Below are positions 7,201 through 11,177 of a stretch of DNA of 11,177 bases, piece after piece. The stretch's first letter is position 1. Every line of letters starts with the position of its first letter. This stretch comes from an uncultured Prevotellaceae bacterium. Its GTDB lineage: Bacteria > Bacteroidota > Bacteroidia > Bacteroidales > Bacteroidaceae. Under the pieces are notes generated by a model that was not told the DNA's origin, searched no databases, and worked only from the letters and a program-made list of their open reading frames with translations. The position numbers and the translations under genes were made by a program. The stretch spans positions 1 through 11,177 of the forward strand of contig CAMNHS010000038.1 in NCBI GenBank assembly GCA_946539635.1, written 5' to 3'.

Positions 7201-7663
7201 TGCCCTGTCCAATCTTGTTTCTGAGTGGTGTGATAACATCAACATCAGTTTCAGTTCCTCCGCTTATCTTTGTACACACAATGGCATTACCAGCATCTGT
7301 ACCAACCTTTGCAGCATCGAAGGAAATCTTTGTCGGCTTAAACTTATGACCGCTGGTTGGTGTCACCATAAAGGCCAGATTATGGTATGCCGTCTTTGCG
7401 CTCACCTGCTCAGCAGGCTTATACTTGGTGAATGCAGGATTGTATGTTACTGTCTCATAGCCAGTATCAGCATTACTCTTTGTCATCAGGCCGTCATTCG
7501 TCAGCTTTGAACCCATAGTATATGCCGTAGTCACCATATCTGTATAGCCGGCATCGCCAGTCACCACAGCAGTTGCATCACCATTTGTCCAAGTCACCTT
7601 CACTTTCTGCGCACTAAGCACAGCAGGCATCAAGGCTACTAAAAATAAAAGAACTTTTCTCAT
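4265..7663 (-). CDS. secreted rhamnogalacturonan lyase, polysaccharide lyase family 11, with extra N- and C-terminal domains
   Basis: This 1132-residue exported enzyme has a signal peptide at 1-19 (MRKVLLFLVALMPAVLSAQ). Residues about 20-300 form two unrecognised beta-rich regions. From RGLVAVNL at 314 to about 918 it is a PL11 domain, the YesW/YesX type of beta-propeller. Its DxDxDG-like calcium sites are visible as DMDGDGEYE (436), DFDGDGYGE (500) and DVNLDGKQE (667), and KHGDALHTSDFDP (696-708) and GDWREEVI (854-861) are also typical. Such enzymes cleave the rhamnose-galacturonic acid backbone of pectic RG-I by beta-elimination. Residues about 920-1090 are another beta-rich region. The end (1104-1132, AIYNLQGIRLKEIPKEG then IYIKNGKKCVAH) resembles the tail common on secreted Prevotella proteins, possibly a type IX secretion or anchoring signal. 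ATG at 7663 follows a clear promoter, and comEC is directly downstream. Confidence 0.93.
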   Translation of the reverse strand: MRKVLLFLVALMPAVLSAQKVKVTWTNGDATAVVTGDAGYTDMVTTAYTMGSKLTNDGLMTKSNADTGYETVTYNPAFTKYKPAEQVSAKTAYHNLAFMVTPTSGHKFKPTKISFDAAKVGTDAGNAIVCTKISGGTETDVDVITPLRNKIGQGNSTGYSHHSYYVNNYNSDKGFLILIYIENVANTKDMAFRNVVIEGEIDSEIYDASHYLSSLKCQGNVGAGTEELDLYDAIKSLKYGETVRFGKKVYGDPTDFVATLKAGLSENSIKTEYDADTHTLKVNVMNGDEAEFTFYVGFTVTNTPPKGKATPLKRGLVAVNLSQSGGSGNIVSWRSRAYDNRNYKFKLYKGISAKTINSKLNSGNYIIGKTNFADTNGGTSTYYRLEVYNENNEIVERDTCKAWSSQVTYIDLEGGAPTDIWGRGATYTPNDASICDMDGDGEYEIILKWSPSNEKDAASTGTTSPEYFGCYKLNGKRLWILTGGPNMFSSAHTSSFVAWDFDGDGYGEFMIKTGHGAIDGEGNYLSVDKNPKGNYLNSRGKQVEGEEWITVFDGRNGAELKTIPYHTDYAAGSAYWGDEKQNRSERYLAGIAWLDGKDGNPSGIFARGYYNGAFIGAYDWDGTNLTLRWVHRALTATNGQVKYADGTTKSLSKTVYGEGCHWFSVADVNLDGKQEITYGSGALKSDGTTLYRTGLKHGDALHTSDFDPNRPGLEVFMVHEDSPYGMDYRDGTTGELLLHKTASGDTGRGFMANFDPERDDAIWQASAWPNIFDKDGNSVVDSKTWGGGAAAQDRLYWTGTLGDDFWGKGCLETWNPSSKNFDRLIGCVNGGNYTYGKTNNASKNNACLLGDVFGDWREEVICWSEGGTTGYQLVVNATNYQTDYIVPHLLDDIDYRAQIIAENCCYNQPPHLGYNLRESKKITAETFEVENTPSNMGKYWGAIYVTYPVKVPEGVTAYSVTSYDYKEGYDTIKVTSYAAGKVIAANRPIIFNSKVENPVFVPTALTANVTPTNSYVKGFYCDSIVASQASYSHIYEFRNGDRGVGFYKTDGSWKVPGGTAYGLFGFSSTYPGADSYVFGRPYNPTPTGISAHLADEQKEKEDEAIYNLQGIRLKEIPKEGIYIKNGKKCVAH

Positions 7664-7705
7664 CTTGCTTATTTGGAGTTAGTTAATTAGTTACCATATG
7701 GGGTG

Positions 7706-7736
7706 CAAAGGTACGATTAAGTTTTGAATAATGCAA
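7706..7736 (-). promoter_or_regulatory. promoter of the PL11 lyase gene
   Basis: The minus strand has TACCTTTG (7713-7706) with TTG at 7736-7734 exactly 20 nt upstream. The predicted start is near 7701, giving a leader of roughly 38 nt that includes the palindrome CCATATGG (7695-7702) at its very beginning. The spacer contains TCAAAACTTAATCGTA (7727-7712), which recurs at the same place in the promoter of the GH30-GH43 gene. Confidence 0.82.
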
Positions 7737-7780
7737 AAAAATAAGAATAAATTTTTATTTTATGGCATTATCATGACGAA

Positions 7781-7806
7781 GTACCTTCGACGAAGGTCAA
7801 AGGTAC
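7781..7806. promoter_or_regulatory. nested inverted repeats upstream of the lyase promoter
   Basis: ACCTTCG-A-CGAAGGT (7783-7797) is a 7+1+7 palindrome. Overlapping it, GTACCTT (7781-7787) and AAGGTAC (7800-7806) form a second, wider inverted repeat that uses the same left side. The minus strand also reads TACCTTTG at 7805-7798, a consensus -7 element, but there is no TTG 20 nt upstream. It lies about 45 bp upstream of the lyase -33 element and could be an operator or a remnant promoter. Function is not known. Confidence 0.45.
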
Positions 7807-7814
7807 GAAAAATA

Positions 7815-7835
7815 AACGAAAACGAAAACGAAAAC
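7815..7835. repeat. short tandem repeat AACGAA x3
   Basis: Three direct copies of AACGAA (7815-7832) plus a partial fourth (AAC) sit next to the inverted repeats. The 6-bp unit is in an A-rich non-coding stretch. It could vary in copy number, but nothing further can be said from one sequence. Confidence 0.7.
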
Positions 7836-7883
7836 TTTTTTATTTTAGGTTGTATTTTTGTTTTTGTTAAATCCCATTCTATA

Positions 7884-7920
7884 CAAAAAAGTAAGGGCTG
7901 GGAGAAAACCCCCAACCCTT
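7884..7920 (-). terminator. intrinsic terminator of the GH30-GH43 gene
   Basis: On the minus strand AAGGGTTGGG (7920-7911) pairs with CCCAGCCCTT (7902-7893) over 10 bp with one G-U pair and an 8-nt loop. It is followed by ACTTTTTT. It starts 27 nt after the stop codon at 7947. This is a strong terminator and separates the two large enzyme genes into different transcripts. Confidence 0.88.
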
Positions 7921-7946
7921 ATGATTTCTTGATAACCAGGTTACCG

Positions 7947-10900
7947 TTACTCATTGCCTGCCATGATGTTAGTGATAGTAACCATATCACCTACGTTAAC
8001 CTCACCGTCACCATTAACATCAGCAGCCTCCTTAGTAATACCACCAGCTTCACCAGCCATGAAGTTACTTACGCAAACCAAGTCACCTACGTTAACTTCA
8101 CCATCACCGTTAACATCACCTTTGATGCCCTCTTCTGCTGCCTCACTACTGAAACGCCAGCTGTCAACACTAACACTGCCACTAGTGCATACAAGGTATA
8201 TGTTATCTAAAACACCAGTAAGTTCCTCTGTGAGATTAGCTGTGAATTCCACTGATTCCTTACCTGATATTTCTATTGTAGCAATAGGCTCGCCGTCAAG
8301 ACTCTTACGAACCTCAACAGTTCCCGCTCCTGAAGCATTAAGGATAACGCTCTTTGCCGTTCCTTCACCAAGTGAGTAATTTATTCCATACACAGAAGTC
8401 CATGCGCCATTAGGCATATTAACAACAGTATTACCTGCTGTAGATGTCTTCTCCACAGCTATTCCAGCACCATTGTTCATCATTTCTGCCTGTTGCACAT
8501 CGTAAGGATTTACACGCACGCCTGTAAGTTGTGACACACCTTCGATGGTTGCAGTGCTTCCAGAAAGAGGTGTGATTCTTACTACGTTCTTTGGAGTGGT
8601 TACTGATATACTATTAACCTGAACATTGCGGTATCCTCCTACATAACCGTTCTTATCTTCGAGCCACTGTGTATGATAGAACATATAATACCTATCACCA
8701 AACTTCTGCAAGTGACTATGGTTATTGCCATACGGATAGCCTAAATTTCCCGGATTAGGAATCATTTCCCCACCATACGACCAACTGTCAGCAAGAGGGT
8801 CGGATGCAGAAAGCCATACTATCGAGCACGAGGATGGAGCTGGTTTTGCGCTATATTCAGACCAATTGTCGGCAATAGTCCAACGTGTACAATAGCTATA
8901 TACCCATTTATTTCCTATATAGTTAAGTTCATTTGCCTCAAAATGACAAGGTGCCTTGATGACAGCTATGTCTGATGAGTTGAATGAAATAAGGTCATCG
9001 GCAAGTTTTACTATACGCGCATTACCTGGGAAGAGGGCGGAACCCGTTGACTGTATATCGCCGCCTCCGAAAGTGAGATATGCCTCGCCAGTATTTGGAT
9101 TAATAGCAGCTCCTGGGTCTATGATATTACCCATCTTACCAATACCTGGCGTATTACCGTCAATAAGCGCTTTACCCAGTGGATCTGTCCACGGACCGAC
9201 AGGAGATGTTGATGTCAGCACGCCTATACCACCTCCACCGTTGGTAAAGTACAGGTAGAAGTGTGTCAGGCCATCACCCTCCACACGACTTATGATAGAG
9301 GGTGCCCAAGCACGACCTATCCAAGGGGCAATAGCCTTTACGTCAATAGTACCATGATTGGTCCAGTTCGACATATCATCAGTTGACATACAAACAAGTG
9401 ATGTAATCTTGTCATAGCTGTTGGAAACAAGCCCTTTTGTAAAGTCAAATTGCTGCTGGTCACAAGTGCCGTACACATAAAGACGACCATCGTACTCTAT
9501 GGCTGTCGGGTCTGCCATATACTGATACGGATTTATCGGGTTTCCATAACCCTCTGTTTTCGGTGATGTTGGTGTCACCTCTTCTTCTTTTCCTTCTTTC
9601 TCAAAGACAAAGGTATAGAAAAGCCCTGGCTGTAATGTCGTTACGAGTTTTTTATTTGTAGCATCATAGTCAGCAGTTACGTCTATCTTCTTGGCGTTAA
9701 CACTTTCACCTGTTACTATTGCTGTTACCTTGTTTGCCACGAAGGGATTACACATAACATTGAAAGTCACAGCTACTGACTGTGGATTCAAGACGAAAAC
9801 ACTTATAGTATTGCCGTCATCACTTATGTATGCGGAACCTCCAATGAGCTTATCATAATTAACAGTCTGACTGTTAGGCTGTGGTATGCCAGCGAAGCCA
9901 CTCCTTGTTACATTTATACGTGTCTTTCCTGTAGCATACTTTGCATAGTGACTGAAGACATATGCACGTTTCCACAACTCTGTATCGCTTCCACCATGAT
10001 TGGAAGCAAAGAAGTCGCCGAGCATATTGTAATATATGTATGCAGTATAGTAATTCTGCATTGCTATCTCAATATTCTCAATCATCTTATACTCAAACTT
10101 GAACTCACCTGAGTACGCATTGTAGCCATAGCCCTTATACTCTTCGTTTATGTCATAGTTTATAAGGAATTCAGTCATCCAGTGTGGCTTTCCCTTGGCA
10201 TAGATGTTCTTTGAAAAGGATATGTCATTAGAACCATAGAAGTGGTTTCCATAGATGTCAATGTTATTCGTAGCATCAGCTAATCCGAGAAGAGTGGTAT
10301 TATAGTTCTTTTGTCCCCATCCGAAAGTCTCCGGACCCATAATCTTACACTTCGGATCTATTGCTGCACGGGCAGCCTTTGCCATTGCTGCCATCTGCTG
10401 CGGGGTATAGATACAACTCTCGTACGTAGCAGTACTTCCGCCTCCTGTAGGAGTATAGTCACACTCATTTTGAATAGAAATGATGTCAATTGGTGCACCT
10501 GCACTCTCCATTGCTGCACGATAACGCTCCAAATAATCAGCAAAATCCGACATCTTTGCATCAAGGATGGTAGAACCTGAAGAACTATTGCCGCCCCATT
10601 GTGACCGAACAAGAGGATAAACCCATGTACCGAAAGAGTTTTGATAACGCTCGGTAAAATCGCTCTTTTTGTATTGAACAGGTGGTGTCCAAGGTGTTGC
10701 AAAAACCACAAGATTAGGGTTTACTTTACGAGCCCACTTTACGGGATTACTGTACTCAGGGGTTGTCCTGTTCCATGAAGACTCATCAGGACTAATGCGC
10801 AATCGCATTATATTCAGGCCAACCTGTCCTTCTCCTGTTCCCCAGAGCAGATTTACCTTTTTCTGGGTATAAACATCTCCCCACTGACCATTCATGCCAG

Positions 10901-11069
10901 TACCGCCAAAACCGTCAATTTTCTGGTATTTGGTAGGATTAGTCTGAATATACACAGAGCCAGTAGTGACAGCATTTGCATCCAAAGAGGCTAAGAAGGT
11001 TAGGATTCCCAGTAAGACCCCTACCCTGACTCCCCAAGGGAAGGAGATTATCGTTCTAAGTCTCATCAT
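7947..11069 (-). CDS. secreted multidomain hemicellulase: GH30 - GH43 - CBM6-like - type I dockerin
   Basis: The protein has 1040 residues when started at ATG 11069; ATG 11066 is possible, and an upstream TTG at 11078 is unlikely. A signal peptide (to about 33, DANA-V) precedes a GH30 domain (about 37-490) with MRLRISPDESSW, acid/base E202 in IQNECDY and nucleophile E300 in HWMTEF. This is closest to the GH30_8 xylanases. After a linker (KEGKEEEVTPTSPKTEG), GH43 spans about 508-835, with D520 (ADPTAIEYDGRLYVYG), D651 (IIDPGAAINP) and E711 (CHFEANEL) as base, modulator and acid. A CBM6-like module follows (about 850-976), then two dockerin repeats (984-1038). The likely role is xylan backbone cleavage together with removal of arabinose or xylose from (arabino)xylan outside the cell. 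The exact GH43 activity cannot be read off. It has its own promoter and terminator. Confidence 0.92.
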   Translation of the reverse strand: MMRLRTIISFPWGVRVGVLLGILTFLASLDANAVTTGSVYIQTNPTKYQKIDGFGGTGMNGQWGDVYTQKKVNLLWGTGEGQVGLNIMRLRISPDESSWNRTTPEYSNPVKWARKVNPNLVVFATPWTPPVQYKKSDFTERYQNSFGTWVYPLVRSQWGGNSSSGSTILDAKMSDFADYLERYRAAMESAGAPIDIISIQNECDYTPTGGGSTATYESCIYTPQQMAAMAKAARAAIDPKCKIMGPETFGWGQKNYNTTLLGLADATNNIDIYGNHFYGSNDISFSKNIYAKGKPHWMTEFLINYDINEEYKGYGYNAYSGEFKFEYKMIENIEIAMQNYYTAYIYYNMLGDFFASNHGGSDTELWKRAYVFSHYAKYATGKTRINVTRSGFAGIPQPNSQTVNYDKLIGGSAYISDDGNTISVFVLNPQSVAVTFNVMCNPFVANKVTAIVTGESVNAKKIDVTADYDATNKKLVTTLQPGLFYTFVFEKEGKEEEVTPTSPKTEGYGNPINPYQYMADPTAIEYDGRLYVYGTCDQQQFDFTKGLVSNSYDKITSLVCMSTDDMSNWTNHGTIDVKAIAPWIGRAWAPSIISRVEGDGLTHFYLYFTNGGGGIGVLTSTSPVGPWTDPLGKALIDGNTPGIGKMGNIIDPGAAINPNTGEAYLTFGGGDIQSTGSALFPGNARIVKLADDLISFNSSDIAVIKAPCHFEANELNYIGNKWVYSYCTRWTIADNWSEYSAKPAPSSCSIVWLSASDPLADSWSYGGEMIPNPGNLGYPYGNNHSHLQKFGDRYYMFYHTQWLEDKNGYVGGYRNVQVNSISVTTPKNVVRITPLSGSTATIEGVSQLTGVRVNPYDVQQAEMMNNGAGIAVEKTSTAGNTVVNMPNGAWTSVYGINYSLGEGTAKSVILNASGAGTVEVRKSLDGEPIATIEISGKESVEFTANLTEELTGVLDNIYLVCTSGSVSVDSWRFSSEAAEEGIKGDVNGDGEVNVGDLVCVSNFMAGEAGGITKEAADVNGDGEVNVGDMVTITNIMAGNE
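7953..8123 (-). repeat. dockerin type I duplicated calcium-binding motif (part of the GH30-GH43 gene)
   Basis: Two near-identical segments, GDVNGDGEVNVGDLVCVSNFM and ADVNGDGEVNVGDMVTITNIM, are spaced by about 33 residues at the C-terminus. Each has the F-hand pattern DxNxDGxVNxxD and a following helix, the hallmark of type I dockerins, which bind calcium and, in cellulosomes, cohesins. The DNA of the two copies is also similar (for example TCACCTACGTTAAC on the plus strand in both). No cohesin is encoded in the window, so the partner is unknown. Confidence 0.88.
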
Positions 11070-11127
11070 AATTATCAATGTTAAATGTATTGTTACTGGT
11101 TTACAACTTGTGATATATAATCGAGTA

Positions 11128-11158
11128 CAAAGTTACGATTAAGTTTTGAGAAATGCAA
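11128..11158 (-). promoter_or_regulatory. promoter of the GH30-GH43 gene
   Basis: The minus strand has TAACTTTG (11135-11128) with TTG at 11158-11156 exactly 20 nt upstream. The predicted start is near 11123, leaving a leader of about 55 nt to the ATG at 11069. The spacer carries TCAAAACTTAATCGTA (11149-11134), identical to the block in the lyase promoter. The remaining bases to the window end (to 11177) are T-rich on this strand and hold no visible gene. Confidence 0.82.
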
Positions 11159-11177
11159 GAAAAAGCAAAAAAACTTA

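Noticed and set aside
7853..7860. Plus-strand TATTTTTG as a promoter -7 element
   Set aside because: It lies in a T-rich run where matches arise by chance, and there is no gene downstream on that strand.
7920..7975. The +1 frame after the dockerin reads NGNLVIKKS then stop, like a secretion tail, hinting at a frameshift
   Set aside because: The in-frame ending IMAGNE is a normal dockerin end, the alternative adds only a few residues, and no sorting domain precedes it.
7731..8210. Plus-strand open frame of 159 codons over the intergenic region and the dockerin DNA
   Set aside because: It runs through the GH30-GH43 terminator and is antisense to the dockerin repeats; its composition is low complexity (Lys/Asn, then Thr/Val repeats mirroring the dockerin) and no promoter fits.
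10311..10711. Overlapping open frames on both strands inside the GH30 domain
   Set aside because: The minus-strand GH30 frame has intact catalytic motifs there; the others are Cys/Ser- or Leu-rich shadows.
11070..11078. TTG at 11078 as start of the GH30-GH43 protein
   Set aside because: Two in-frame ATG codons (11069, 11066) follow directly and give a normal signal peptide; TTG starts are rare in this phylum.

Overview
The window looks like chromosomal DNA of a Bacteroidales bacterium, most likely Prevotella or a close relative. Three things support this: promoters of the Bacteroidetes type (TTG-N20-TAnnTTTG), almost no Shine-Dalgarno sequences, and large secreted glycan-degrading enzymes with Prevotella-style tails. 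No mobile element, CRISPR array or phage gene is visible.

Positions 1-1860 are a housekeeping block read on the minus strand: rpsU (bS21), a Xer-type tyrosine recombinase, the ribosome hibernation factor hpf, and a tRNA-Thr(TGT) cut by the window edge. This order matches a block that, from memory, lies upstream of the tRNA/tuf cluster in Bacteroidales. rpsU has its own promoter and an intrinsic terminator. xerC-hpf seems to start from a promoter so close to the ATG that the mRNA may be leaderless. The tRNA has its own promoter just after hpf.

An AmpG-like MFS transporter (1868-3160, plus strand) diverges from rpsU. Its 3' end overlaps by 71 bp the 3' end of a convergent, much reduced comEC (3090-4280, minus strand). 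comEC in turn overlaps by 16 bp the end of a large secreted PL11 rhamnogalacturonan lyase (4265-7663, minus strand), so those two genes probably share a transcript. After an intergenic region with a promoter, inverted repeats and a strong terminator comes a four-module secreted enzyme on the minus strand (7947-11069): GH30, GH43, a CBM6-like module and a type I dockerin.

The PL11 and GH30-GH43 genes are separate transcription units, but their promoters are identical at 28 of 31 positions, including a 16-nt block in the spacer. This suggests that pectin (RG-I) and arabinoxylan breakdown are expressed together. No SusC/SusD pair or sensor/regulator is in the window, so this may be the edge of a larger plant cell-wall locus. 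The least ordinary points are the shared promoter block, the dockerin-bearing two-catalytic-domain hemicellulase, and the ComEC reduced to its membrane core.
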